The notes under the pieces were generated by a model that saw only the letters and a list, made by a program, of their open reading frames with translations, had not been told where the DNA came from and made no database searches. A program made the position numbers and the translations under genes. 64,000 nucleotides of DNA from Bacteroidota bacterium (lineage in GTDB: Bacteria > Bacteroidota > Bacteroidia > Chitinophagales > Chitinophagaceae), in assembly GCA_018268055.1 (NCBI GenBank), contig JAFDXF010000064.1, forward strand, positions 32,619-96,618, in the 5' to 3' direction. Of this stretch, positions 34,332-43,231 are shown one piece after another; the stretch's first letter is position 1; every line of letters starts with the position of its first letter.

Positions 34332-34782
34332 TGCTTATGTTATTATTTGATTTTGAAAAAATGAATGTTTTACCGACAACAACCAATAAAATTCCAAATG
34401 CCAACATGAGGAACAAACCCGGAAGCTCTTTGATATTCATTAAAAAAATCTGTTGAGGATTTCTCGGGTTATACGCCACCATAACTTTGTCGCCTAAATG
34501 ATAACCGGAAAATGAAAACAGTTGTAACGACTTGCTGCATGCTTCCACATCTTGATTGTTTTCTGTTTTGAATTTTACAAAAGGACTTCTGCCTTTAAAA
34601 ATAGTGGAACTTTCCCGCTGTACTTTTTGTGCCCCATTTCTGTGCAACACAAAACCTGTAACCGCTCCTTGGGTTTTTTCTCCGTAAACGGCAACCGAAA
34701 AATAATATCCTTCATAGACAAAAACTGCCAGCCCGACAAGGATTGAAATAAGACCAATGATTTTTTTGTTGCGAATGACCAT
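34318..34782 (-). CDS. DUF3592-like membrane protein
   Basis: 154 residues with two transmembrane segments (IIGLISILVGLAVFVYEGYY at about 8-28 and LPGLFLMLAFGILLVVVGKT at about 120-140). The loop between contains VKFKTENNQDVEA and YHLGDKVMVAYNPRNPQQIF, the layout of DUF3592 proteins, which often end this loop with a 'YDPxNPxxA'-like phrase. It is the first gene of the secreted-protein cluster and lies 98 bp after the terminator-bearing end of the LytTR regulator gene. Function unknown. Confidence 0.78.
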   Translation of the reverse strand: MVIRNKKIIGLISILVGLAVFVYEGYYFSVAVYGEKTQGAVTGFVLHRNGAQKVQRESSTIFKGRSPFVKFKTENNQDVEACSKSLQLFSFSGYHLGDKVMVAYNPRNPQQIFLMNIKELPGLFLMLAFGILLVVVGKTFIFSKSNNNISNEIS

Positions 34783-34823
34783 TTTGTGAAATTATTTACA
34801 TCAAAATTGAATCAAATTCAAAC

Positions 34824-34854
34824 AAAAAAAAATCCACATTTTATGAAATGCGGA
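34824..34854 (-). terminator. Terminator of the sensor kinase / LytTR operon
   Basis: On the minus strand TCCGCATTT and AAATGTGGA form a 9-bp helix (one G-U pair) with a 4-nt loop, followed directly by nine T. It lies 27 bp after the LytTR gene stop, so it separates the regulator operon from the secreted-protein cluster. Confidence 0.75.
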
Positions 34855-34880
34855 CATGAATATTTGAAATGAGTTGTTTT

Positions 34881-35621
34881 TTATATCTTATGGAATTTCG
34901 CCAAAAACTCTTGTTTTTTATTCCTGCTGAGGGCAATATTCTTGCCATCTTCCATGATGATGTCGCCGCCTTCGCCACGAATATATTGGCGGATGTTTTT
35001 CAGGTTAATGATAAATGATTTCTGTGCCCGAAAAAATTGGGGATTATCTTGCAAAATATCTTCAAAATTGGATAACGGTTTACTTGCCAGATGTTTGGTT
35101 TTGTCGCTCAATACGATGTGCGTATAAGAACCGTCTGCTTCTAAGTAAGATATATTTTCAATTTTAATAAAAATCAATCCTTGCTGCGTAGAAAGTGCTA
35201 ATGTATCGGGAACTTTGCCATTATTAAATTGGTGTACTTGTGCAAGCTGTTCTTTGGAAATCTGCATTTCGTTCGCTTTAAATTTCTTGATGGTTTCTTC
35301 CAAATCATTTGCAGTTACTGGTTTCAATAAATAATCAAGAGCGTTCATTTTTAATGCTTTGATGGCATATTGGTTGTACGCCGTAGTAAAAACAACTTTA
35401 CAAGGAATATTTTCAAATTGCTCCAACACTTCAAATCCGCTGAGCAAAGGCATTTCTATATCTATAAAAATAATTTGCGGCGAATGTTTTTCTATTAAAA
35501 GTTTTGCCTGTGTACTGTCGTTGGTTACAAACAAAACTTCAACTTCATTCATATTAGAAAAATGTATGGAAAGGGTTTCCGTACAATGTTTTTCATCGTC
35601 AATTATTCCTATTTTAATCAT
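34881..35621 (-). CDS. LytTR-type response regulator
   Basis: 246 residues: an N-terminal receiver domain with the acidic pocket IIDDE (Asp8, Asp9), phospho-acceptor Asp54 in FIDIEMPLLSGFEVL, the conserved Thr in VVFTTAYNQYA and Lys in YLLKPV. A LytTR DNA-binding domain follows from about 145 (IENISYLEADGSYTHIVLSD, FFRAQKSFIINLKNIRQYI). It begins 1 bp after the sensor kinase gene and is surely its partner. LytTR regulators bind pairs of short direct repeats upstream of their targets; the neighbouring secreted genes are candidate targets. Confidence 0.93.
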   Translation of the reverse strand: MIKIGIIDDEKHCTETLSIHFSNMNEVEVLFVTNDSTQAKLLIEKHSPQIIFIDIEMPLLSGFEVLEQFENIPCKVVFTTAYNQYAIKALKMNALDYLLKPVTANDLEETIKKFKANEMQISKEQLAQVHQFNNGKVPDTLALSTQQGLIFIKIENISYLEADGSYTHIVLSDKTKHLASKPLSNFEDILQDNPQFFRAQKSFIINLKNIRQYIRGEGGDIIMEDGKNIALSRNKKQEFLAKFHKI

Positions 35622-35622
35622 T

Positions 35623-37806
35623 TCAATAGTTTTTTAATAGAAATTTTATTTCTGTGCCGGTTGCAATTCCATCGTTGTACAAATCTACTATTTCAACTTT
35701 GTTATCGGGGTTGAGCATTTTTATTCTATTAATGGTTGTTGCTATTCCGTAAGATTTTCGGTTTTCCGGTTTGCTATATTTTTCGGCTGCTTTTCTGCCA
35801 ATGCCGTTGTCAATAATTTTAATTATCAAATCTTCATTTTCTGCAAAAAAAATATCAATCTCAATCAAGCCTTTATCCTTCCTGTGGTTCAGCCCGTGCC
35901 AAATAGCATTTTCCACAAAAGGTTGCAGTACCAAAGGTGGAATGTAGGTATTTTCGGTATCTACATTCGGGGCAATATTTATTTTATAGTCAAAGGAATG
36001 TTCTAATCGTGCCGCTTCCAATTCCATATACCATTTCAGGGTTTCCAGTTCTTTGTTCAATGTTATTTCTGTCTGTTGCGAATTGTCCAAAATACTTCGC
36101 ATGAGTCGGGCAAAGGTTGTTAGGTATTTACTGGCTGTTTCTTTTTCATTTTTGAGAATAAAATTATTGATGGAATTGATGGAGTTGAACATAAAATGCG
36201 GGTTCATCTGCGAACGCAAGCTTTGCATTTCGGCTTCTTTTATTTCGTTTTTCAGAACAAGTTCCTCTTGCTGTTGTTGGGCTTTTTGTTTTTGAAGTTC
36301 ATTTTTTGCTTTTAAGTTTTTTATTCTTAGCCGACTGATGATAAGCGATGCCAAACCTATCAATGCCAAAATAGAAATACCGGCATAGAGCCAAAAATTT
36401 TTCAGTTGAAGTGCTTGTAGTTGTTTTTCGTTTTGTAGCTCGGTGTTTTTAGCTTTTTGCACTTCTTTTTCCTGTTCCGAAAGTTTCAGTTTTTTTTGGT
36501 TGTTTTCTGAAATGAATTGTTGTTTTTCTAATTCGGCTTGACTTTTTAAAAAATTAAGATTTTCAATTTGCTTCTGCTTTTCGGCTTCGGAAAGTTGGAG
36601 TTTATTGTTTTTTAATTCAAGGTCTTGTTGGGTAATTCTTGTTTGGGCAAGCAGTTGCTCATTTTTGTATTTTTCCTCTTTGGTATCAAATTCATATTGT
36701 GTTTCCAGCCGTAGGATTTGCTTACGATTGTTATCATTGTCAATAGAATTTTGTTCGGCAATGTATTTCTTGTAGGCTTCCAAAGCTTCTGCATATTTGT
36801 TTTGGTTTTGATAAGCAGTGCTTAATATTTTATATGTTTCAGCTTTTACATCTCCCAAGTTTATGTCATTGGCTATTTTCAGTGCATTCTGTGCATAGTC
36901 AACTGATTGTTCCCAATTTTTAGCTACTAAATAATAATTTGCCAGCTCCTGATTAATAACTGCCAATCCTTTTTTGTTTCCTATTTCGGTATTCATTTGC
37001 CATGCTTTTTGATAAGCCGCTGTTGCTTTGTCGGGTTCATTCAATTCCAAATAGGCATTACCAAGGTTGCCGTATTCTCTTGCCGTTGCGAGTTTGTTAC
37101 CGAGTTCAATATTTTTATCCAGAGCTTGTTGATAATAGGTTTTAGCTTCCTGAAATTTTTTCTGTTTAAAATATACATTGCCAATATTTCCCAAACCATT
37201 AGCCACACCAATTTTATAGTCAATTTTTTTATGCATTTCCATTCCACCCCGGAAATGTTCTAATGCTTTATCATAATCTTTTAGTTCAGAAAAAATAACG
37301 CCCATATTTCCGTAAGTAATCCCCGAATTCAAATCGTCTTTTTCGGCAATACTTGTTTTTAGTGCTTGTTGATAAAACTGTAAGGCTTTAGGAAAATTAT
37401 TCTGTACCATATTAACACTGCCCAAATTGGAAAGGCAAGCGATAATTCCTTTTGCATTTTTGCTTTCTTGTTGTATTCTTAGTGCTTCTGAAAAATATTG
37501 CTCGGCACTTTTAAAATCTCCTTTCATATATGCTCCAATGCCTTTGAAACGCAAAGCACCGGCTTCTCCATTTTTATATTTTGCTTGTAGAGAAGTTTGT
37601 AGTGCATCATCTGCGTACTGCAACATTTTATCAGGATTTTTACCGTAATAGGCACTGGCTATTTTCAGTAATAGGTCCGCTTTCCCTTGTGTTGCTGAAG
37701 TGTATTGCGATAACTCTTTCAATAGATTTTCTGTGCCGTCACTTTGCTGAGCAACAACAGCCTGTGAAAGAAATATTAGCGATAGGAAGAAAAGTTTTAA
37801 ACGCAT
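35623..37806 (-). CDS. TPR-containing sensor histidine kinase (LytS/YehU-like His_kinase type)
   Basis: 727 residues. A signal peptide (LFFLSLIFLSQAVVAQQ) is followed by about eight TPR units to about residue 340 (for example GNIGNVYFKQKKFQEAKTYY). A long coiled coil rich in Gln/Lys/Glu leads to one transmembrane segment (LYAGISILALIGLASLIISR). The cytoplasmic kinase carries the His_kinase motif LRSQMNPHFMFNSINSINNF with the phospho-accepting His, and a HATPase domain (VLQPFVENAIWHGLNHR, IIDNGIGRKAAEKY). The TPR part probably senses a periplasmic protein or peptide. It forms an operon with the LytTR regulator. Confidence 0.92.
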   Translation of the reverse strand: MRLKLFFLSLIFLSQAVVAQQSDGTENLLKELSQYTSATQGKADLLLKIASAYYGKNPDKMLQYADDALQTSLQAKYKNGEAGALRFKGIGAYMKGDFKSAEQYFSEALRIQQESKNAKGIIACLSNLGSVNMVQNNFPKALQFYQQALKTSIAEKDDLNSGITYGNMGVIFSELKDYDKALEHFRGGMEMHKKIDYKIGVANGLGNIGNVYFKQKKFQEAKTYYQQALDKNIELGNKLATAREYGNLGNAYLELNEPDKATAAYQKAWQMNTEIGNKKGLAVINQELANYYLVAKNWEQSVDYAQNALKIANDINLGDVKAETYKILSTAYQNQNKYAEALEAYKKYIAEQNSIDNDNNRKQILRLETQYEFDTKEEKYKNEQLLAQTRITQQDLELKNNKLQLSEAEKQKQIENLNFLKSQAELEKQQFISENNQKKLKLSEQEKEVQKAKNTELQNEKQLQALQLKNFWLYAGISILALIGLASLIISRLRIKNLKAKNELQKQKAQQQQEELVLKNEIKEAEMQSLRSQMNPHFMFNSINSINNFILKNEKETASKYLTTFARLMRSILDNSQQTEITLNKELETLKWYMELEAARLEHSFDYKINIAPNVDTENTYIPPLVLQPFVENAIWHGLNHRKDKGLIEIDIFFAENEDLIIKIIDNGIGRKAAEKYSKPENRKSYGIATTINRIKMLNPDNKVEIVDLYNDGIATGTEIKFLLKNY

Positions 37807-38337
37807 AAACTATATAAAAAAAGTGTATAAAAATAGTGGTTTTAAAAAGATGAATCTAAAGCGTAATTTAATATTGCTGCGATAGTGTACTTTAAGTATG
37901 CTTTGAGAAAATTTGAAGTGTATTAATATTGTATATGATACAATAGATAAAAAAAATGCTAGACTATATTACTAAGTGAGCATACTTCAAAAATTGAAAA
38001 TTAGTTTATACTCCTATTCATTTTCTACTCTATTACTAACGATTGATCGGAAAACAAAAATCATTACTATAAAAATGAACAAAGCAAATGCCTTAAAAAG
38101 CAGAAAAGCAAAAAACTTATGCGCTTAAGCTCGTTAAAGTATTTATAGATTTGTAATAAATAAAAATCTTACTTTCAAAAATTTGCAATTTTTCGTAATA
38201 AAAAATTCAAATAAGCAAGCTTTTTTTAAAGTTTTTGATGATTTTACGTAAAATTTCTCTGGGTCTATTAGTGCATGTGGAAATTACGATTTTAAAATTT
38301 CGTAAAATTTCTTAGTAAAAGTTATGAGGTTTCAAAT
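37807..38337. other. AT-rich 530-bp gene-free gap with TTTCGTAA-type dyads
   Basis: No convincing gene was found here; the longest start-anchored frame I traced is 17 codons (38075). ATTTTACGTAAAAT (38241-38254) is a perfect 14-bp palindrome. A related imperfect dyad, TTACGA...TCGTAA, follows at about 38284-38305, and TTTCGTAA recurs at about 38191. CTTATGCGCTTAAG at about 38117 is another partial dyad. The region contains the promoters of the divergent sensor kinase and lipoprotein genes, though no perfect TAnnTTTG box was recognised. Confidence 0.5.
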
Positions 38338-39093
38338 ATGCTTTCTATTTTGTCAACCCTAACGACTAAATCGAAACCTTTGAAAAAGATAATCTTTAGC
38401 TTTACACTTTTAATTTTCCTGTTGAGTGCTTGCACAAAACACGAAATCATTATGCCGCCAATCGCAGGGAAAACTTGTGAATTGCAAACAGGTAATCCTT
38501 CGGGTAAATCATATAGCGCTGACTCTGTGGTCACTTACAACTGCACCAACAGTCATTGCGGTGTTTTACCTTTAAGCAGTAATAATTATTGGATTTATCA
38601 GGATTCAATCTTCACAAATGGTGTATTTGCCAAAGTTCAATTGGATACATTGCGCTTTGATAAGCAGGTACAATCTCTTTCAGATGGTCTTGTATGGTGG
38701 AAAGGTAGTAAAAATGTCGGTTTGCCCGAAACATTATACGCCAATGATTCATCCTTTTTCGGGTTAGAAAATAGAATGTTTATGCCCGGTGTAATGGCTG
38801 CAAAAAAGGAATTTGGACTTTTTGCTGGTGATTCGCTACGATTTCTTTCCAGCTTTGAAGATATGGCGGCTCAAGCTCGTTTACTAAAATCTCAATCCCC
38901 TGTTTCTACTCCTGCCGGTTCTTTTAATGATTGTCTTTTCTTTGAAAAGAATGCACGGTTTTTCAGAAATGATCAAGTGTTTTTTAAACCCGGTGTAGGC
39001 GTTGTGAAATATGTACAAATGCTTTATTCATATTCAACTCGCCAATTTGAACCACAACAAATTTCTACTTTAGTTAAAGTGCATATTGAATAA
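38338..39093 (+). CDS. Lipoprotein of unknown function
   Basis: 251 residues. A 14-residue polar leader precedes a hydrophobic segment and lipobox (LIFLLSACTKHE), so the mature protein is lipid-anchored. The body contains CELQTGNPSGKSY, YNCTNSHCGVLPLSSNNYWI and a later SPVSTPAGSFNDCLFFEKNA, then FKPGVGVVKYVQMLY. The pattern 'N-YW-Y-DS ... TPAG-F-dC ... PGVGVVKY' is common in exported Bacteroidota proteins that fold as beta-barrels, but I cannot name the family. It stands alone downstream of the AT-rich gap. Confidence 0.7.
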   Translation: MLSILSTLTTKSKPLKKIIFSFTLLIFLLSACTKHEIIMPPIAGKTCELQTGNPSGKSYSADSVVTYNCTNSHCGVLPLSSNNYWIYQDSIFTNGVFAKVQLDTLRFDKQVQSLSDGLVWWKGSKNVGLPETLYANDSSFFGLENRMFMPGVMAAKKEFGLFAGDSLRFLSSFEDMAAQARLLKSQSPVSTPAGSFNDCLFFEKNARFFRNDQVFFKPGVGVVKYVQMLYSYSTRQFEPQQISTLVKVHIE

Positions 39094-39261
39094 TACACTT
39101 TAATTTTTTGTAACAAAAGTATTGTCATTATTTTTTTGAATGTTCGTTAATGGTTGAAAGCCTTGTGTTTTTAACCATGTGTCTGCTTGCAAAAGAAGAT
39201 ATAGAAAGGCAAATTCAATTTTTAATTAGTTGTTTTTTCAAAATGATGTACTTTTCAGCGA

Positions 39262-40206
39262 TTGAAACCAATCGTTAAATATATTCGTTTATACTATCAG
39301 ATAGTTAATAAAAGATCGCTACTGAGTATTAGCTTGTTTACGGCATTGCTTATTTTTATCAATTTTTATTTTGGAATCGATGATAAAATAAGGACTTACT
39401 CTTGGTTGACTAAACTTTCATTGTGGTATTTGGAATATTGTATTGCATTCATCATTCCGTATTTCATTGTCAATTTCGTTGACAAATCAGCTCTTCAATT
39501 TAACAAAAGGTTTCTGACTCTATTATTTATCGCCCCGCTCCTTTTTGCATTAAAGCAAACGATCAATTTTGATTTTCATTTTACAGAGAATATTGAATTA
39601 AATAGTTATTGGCAAAAAGTGATTTATTGGCCTGCACTATTGCTCATATCTTTTGTTTTAATCTATTTTATTTGGCTTTGGAATGACAAAAAATATCAGC
39701 CCTTTTATGGATTCAAAGCGAAAGGAACTAATTGGCGGCCTTATTGGCTGATGTTAGTATTCATGATTCCTTTAATAGCTGCCGCATCCACACAAAATGA
39801 TTTTTTAGCTGTATATCCTAAGCTGCAATCACTCATTGAGTTAAGCAGTATTGGAGAAATTCCTATTTGGCAAAAAGTTCTGTATGAACTTTCTTACGGA
39901 AGTGATTTTATCAATATCGAACTTTTCTTTCGTGGATTTTTAGTGTTAGCATTTATAAAATGGGCAGGAAAAGATGCATTACTGCCAATGGCTTGTTTTT
40001 ATTGTGCCATACATTTTGGGAAACCTTTAGGCGAATGTATCAGTTCTTTTTTTGGAGGAATGCTTTTAGGTATTATTGTTTATAATACTCGTTCTATTTT
40101 GGGTGGCTTAATCGTGCATTTAGGAATTGCCTGGATGATGGAATTGGGCGGATTTATCGGAAATGATTTTTTAAATAATCTTTCCGTAACAATCATACAC
40201 ACATAA
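39262..40206 (+). CDS. CPBP-like (Abi/Rce1-type) intramembrane protein with altered motifs
   Basis: 314 residues with about seven to eight membrane helices. The start is a TTG (39262), the only plausible initiator after an in-frame stop at 39244; a TACTTTTC box lies 5 nt before it. The C-terminal third resembles the CPBP protease domain: NIELFFRGFLVLAFI corresponds to motif 1 (EExxxR) but the first Glu is Ile; CAIHFGKPLGE is motif 2; GGLIVHLGIAWMME is motif 3, with Ala where Asn or Asp is usual. Catalysis is therefore doubtful. No partner gene is adjacent. Confidence 0.72.
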   Translation: MKPIVKYIRLYYQIVNKRSLLSISLFTALLIFINFYFGIDDKIRTYSWLTKLSLWYLEYCIAFIIPYFIVNFVDKSALQFNKRFLTLLFIAPLLFALKQTINFDFHFTENIELNSYWQKVIYWPALLLISFVLIYFIWLWNDKKYQPFYGFKAKGTNWRPYWLMLVFMIPLIAAASTQNDFLAVYPKLQSLIELSSIGEIPIWQKVLYELSYGSDFINIELFFRGFLVLAFIKWAGKDALLPMACFYCAIHFGKPLGECISSFFGGMLLGIIVYNTRSILGGLIVHLGIAWMMELGGFIGNDFLNNLSVTIIHT

Positions 40207-40219
40207 AATATTGGTGAAA

Positions 40220-42088
40220 CTACTTTTTCTTTGGCTTGAATAAAGAAACTAATTTTTGTCCTTGAATCAATATTTTTAGCCGTTGTCTATTCAATGAAAT
40301 ATGTTTTTGCATTTTTAAATGTTCATCAATACCTGTTTTGTAGATAGCTATAATATGCTGATAGGTTAATATACCAATGATCTTATTTTCTAAGACAACA
40401 GGTAATGTGTCAACATTTTCTTTTGCCATTGTTTCAACTGTATTTCTTAATGTATCGGTGGGCAGCACAAATACGTTATTTCTTTTTAATATAGAAGCCA
40501 ATTGATTGTGTGTATTATGATGTGCATTAAACAGATTAGAAGAACTCAAAATACCTTTGTATGCTCCTTCCAAATCAGAAACAATAAAATAATTTGATTT
40601 TAAATCAGATTCATTAGATAACCAATTTCTCACATCGCCAATTTCCATTTTCTCGTTTAATACAATTCCATTTTCAGTCATCACTTCTTCTACCATTGTC
40701 TTTTCAAGTATATCCGGTTCATAAGAATGTGGTGTCATCACTCCTCTTCGTGCAATTTTTTCTGTCATAATTGTATTTTCCATCAGGAAAAATGAAATAA
40801 AATAAGAAGTAGTGCATGTGGCTAATAATGGTAATAATGCATTGGATTGACCAGTTGTTTCCAAAGCAAAAACAATGGATGTAAGAAATGCTCTTGATGC
40901 ACCTGCAAATAATGCGGACATGCCAACAAGTACTGCTAATGGTATATTTATTCCGGCATCAGGAAACCAATAAATTCCAATATTCCCCATCAATGCACCC
41001 ACTGCACCACCAATAGTGAGTAATGGAGCTAATGTACCACCTGATGTGCCACTACCAAGAGAAATGGACCATGAGATAAATTTTAAAAGACATAATGAAA
41101 TTACTATTTGTATAGATAATGAACCTGAGAGCAAATCTGTTATGTTGTTATAACCTACACCGAAAGTGCGGGGTGCAAAATAGCCTACCACACCCACAGC
41201 AATTCCACCTATTGCAGGCCATAATGCCCAATGCACAGGAAGTTTTTCAAATAAATCTTCTATCCAATAAACAATTTTTGTTACCAGCACAGATAACAAC
41301 CCAATACCAATACCCATGATGCTATAGAATAGCAATGCGTAATTTGAAGCGGTTGGGATACTATTCGTAAGAGGAAATACTACTCCATCATCAAATAACA
41401 AATGATGGCCTGCTGCTCCGGTAATACAAGCCAATGCCACAGGAATGAAAGAACGAGCAGAAAATTCAAAAAGCAAAAGTTCGATTGCTAAAAGAATTGC
41501 AGCTAAAGGACTACCAAATATTGACGCCATACCTGCCGTTGCGCCTGCTGCTAATAATATCTTTCTTTCATTGGGTGTTATTCTTATTATTTGTCCCAGT
41601 GTAGAACCTAAAGCTCCACCCGTTGCGATGATTGGGCCTTCTGCACCAAATGGCCCGCCTGTGCCGATAGAAATAGCAGATGATATTGGTTTTAAAAATG
41701 TGATCGCAGGTTTTATTCTGCTTTGATTTGTTAAGATTTGTTCCATTGCTTCCGGAATGCCATGTCCTCTTATTGCTTTGGAACCATATAAAGCCATAAG
41801 ACCAACAATCAAACCACCAATAACAGGCACTACTATTACTAAAACTCCCAATATTGATGTTGTAGGAATTGTAGCTTCTATTGAAAAATTACCGTAGAAT
41901 GAAATATTTGTAATAATATTAATCAGATAGATCAACAATTTTGCTATGCCACTGATGCACATTGCTATCAAAACTGCCAATAAAGAAAGGCGTATGATGC
42001 GTATCTTATTATTTTTCTTTGTTATACCTTCTTCACTTTGCTCAAAGTTGTTCAGTGAAGTTGATATAGGTATTCCGTTATTCAACAT
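40220..42088 (-). CDS. ClC-family chloride channel/transporter with CBS domains
   Basis: About 622 residues from the ATG at 42088 (MLNNGIPISTSL); an upstream ATG at 42148 adds 20 non-conserved residues and overlaps the next gene by 13 bp. The ClC core has GHGIPEAME, GTGGPFGAEGPIIATGG (gating Glu kept, the usual Arg replaced by Ala) and GSGTSGGTLAPLL. These match the bacterial CBS-bearing subgroup. The cytoplasmic C-terminus has a tandem CBS pair (VEEVMTENGIVLNEKMEIGD and VDTLPVVLENKIIGILTYQH), which usually sense adenine nucleotides. Whether it is a channel or H+/Cl- exchanger cannot be told from sequence alone. Confidence 0.9.
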   Translation of the reverse strand: MLNNGIPISTSLNNFEQSEEGITKKNNKIRIIRLSLLAVLIAMCISGIAKLLIYLINIITNISFYGNFSIEATIPTTSILGVLVIVVPVIGGLIVGLMALYGSKAIRGHGIPEAMEQILTNQSRIKPAITFLKPISSAISIGTGGPFGAEGPIIATGGALGSTLGQIIRITPNERKILLAAGATAGMASIFGSPLAAILLAIELLLFEFSARSFIPVALACITGAAGHHLLFDDGVVFPLTNSIPTASNYALLFYSIMGIGIGLLSVLVTKIVYWIEDLFEKLPVHWALWPAIGGIAVGVVGYFAPRTFGVGYNNITDLLSGSLSIQIVISLCLLKFISWSISLGSGTSGGTLAPLLTIGGAVGALMGNIGIYWFPDAGINIPLAVLVGMSALFAGASRAFLTSIVFALETTGQSNALLPLLATCTTSYFISFFLMENTIMTEKIARRGVMTPHSYEPDILEKTMVEEVMTENGIVLNEKMEIGDVRNWLSNESDLKSNYFIVSDLEGAYKGILSSSNLFNAHHNTHNQLASILKRNNVFVLPTDTLRNTVETMAKENVDTLPVVLENKIIGILTYQHIIAIYKTGIDEHLKMQKHISLNRQRLKILIQGQKLVSLFKPKKK

Positions 42089-42135
42089 TGATATGAAGCT
42101 GTGGTTTCTATTAATATATTTTCTACAACATAAAC

Positions 42136-42801
42136 TTACATAGTCCATTCATCATGAACTACAGCTACCAAATAATATTGTTCATCTGATTTTTCAAATA
42201 TTAAACGAAGGCTTCGCCAGTCAAAATTTTCTGTATTCTTGTTGCTGCCTTTGTAAAAACTTTCCGTAAATACACAGTCAGGATAAATATCCAAAATATT
42301 ATTTTGCATTGTACCGCTTCCAATAAATCGGTTGGTTACAATAGAGTCTGCTCTCAAAAAATCAACATCATTTACATATTTCTTTACATATTCATTAGGT
42401 GTAAGGCTAATTGGGTCTCCGGACGCATCTGCCACTCCCCAATTTATTTTTGGTTGTTTCTTGTTATCCATCCATTGATACATATCGGATGAGGTGATAG
42501 TATGATATTTTGAAGTGTCAATAAAAGTGTAAGGCGAAAAGAGAAGGCCTTTCTTTGTATCTAAAAATTTTATCAATGAGTCATAATTCCTATTCTTAAA
42601 ATAAGTTACAATATGTTTGGTGTAAGTAAGTAAGATAGAATCTCTTACCGGATCGTTAATGTTGCGTTCATATATTTTTACTTTCAAGCTGTCATTGTTG
42701 TTTAATGAATCTTTGTTTTCATTTTTTCCCTTACCTGAATTATTACAACTGAAAGTAAGAAAAGCAATAAAATAAAGTAGTCCAACTGTTTTAGAATTCA
42801 T
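42136..42801 (-). CDS. Lipoprotein of unknown function
   Basis: 221 residues with a lipoprotein signal (LLYFIAFLTFSCNNSG, Cys19) and a charged Lys/Asn/Asp linker. The mature part contains YTKHIVTYFKNRNYDSLIKF, a helix that looks like a short repeat, and DYPD-like turns (NILDIYPDCVFTESFYKG). It ends LRLIFEKSDEQYYLVAVVHD, resembling NTF2-like exported domains that finish with a strand reporting 'W-hhaivhdEW'. No enzyme motif. It lies upstream of the ClC gene on the same strand and downstream of rnpB. Confidence 0.72.
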   Translation of the reverse strand: MNSKTVGLLYFIAFLTFSCNNSGKGKNENKDSLNNNDSLKVKIYERNINDPVRDSILLTYTKHIVTYFKNRNYDSLIKFLDTKKGLLFSPYTFIDTSKYHTITSSDMYQWMDNKKQPKINWGVADASGDPISLTPNEYVKKYVNDVDFLRADSIVTNRFIGSGTMQNNILDIYPDCVFTESFYKGSNKNTENFDWRSLRLIFEKSDEQYYLVAVVHDEWTM

Positions 42802-42835
42802 ACTTGCTATTTTGATATAGTTTCAATAAAAAAAT

Positions 42836-43208
42836 GCTACAAGCCTATAAGCCGGATTCTGTCTAGGACTATCATTTATCTGCTCCTGCAGTTGCCCGCA
42901 AGATTCCATCTGCCTACCCTGTACCATCGGACGAGCAGCCCTCAATCGGTACTATACGTGGCATTTCAGCTTGCAAGGTTTACCCACTAATAATGTTGCC
43001 ATCAATAGTCGTAGGCTCTTACTCTACGTTTTCACCCTTACCACGCCATTAGCGTGACGGTCATTTTCTGTGGCACTTTCTCTTATCCTATTTTGCAAGG
43101 ATAGCCTTGCTTATCACAAGGTGCATTGCTCTATACTGTCCGGACTTTCCTCCCTTTTCACATTAGCTGGAAGCGCTAATAGAAAAAAGCGATAGTCAAG
43201 CTTGTAGC
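42836..43208 (-). ncRNA. rnpB: RNase P RNA (class A)
   Basis: The minus strand carries the universal P4/J3-4 core GAGGAAAGTCCGGAC near the 5' end and the closing ACAGAATCCGGCTTATAG near the 3' end, the two strands of P4. The ends pair as GCTACAAGC with GCTTGTAGC, the P1 helix. The length of about 373 nt fits type A RNase P RNAs. It trims the 5' leader from pre-tRNAs. Its own perfect -7 box lies 5 nt upstream of the predicted 5' end. Confidence 0.96.
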
Positions 43209-43212
43209 AGTG

Positions 43213-43220
43213 CAAAATTA
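43213..43220 (-). promoter_or_regulatory. -7 promoter box (TAATTTTG) of rnpB
   Basis: Perfect minus-strand TAnnTTTG followed by C, ending 5 nt before the first base of the P1 helix. Because the RNA's 5' end is fixed by structure, this calibrates the box-to-start distance at about 5 nt in this genome. Confidence 0.75.
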
Positions 43221-43231
43221 TGTCCTAAATA

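Noticed and set aside
30736..37806. Prophage or integrated element
   Set aside because: No integrase, transposase, phage structural gene, tRNA attachment site or flanking direct repeat was found.
38075..38128. 17-codon frame in the AT-rich gap
   Set aside because: Too short, with no promoter box or ribosome-binding support, and Lys/Ala-rich composition expected from AT-rich sequence.
42836..43208. tmRNA or other structured RNA
   Set aside because: The GAGGAAAGTCCGGAC core and matching P4 strand identify RNase P RNA; no tag-peptide frame or tRNA-like ends are present.
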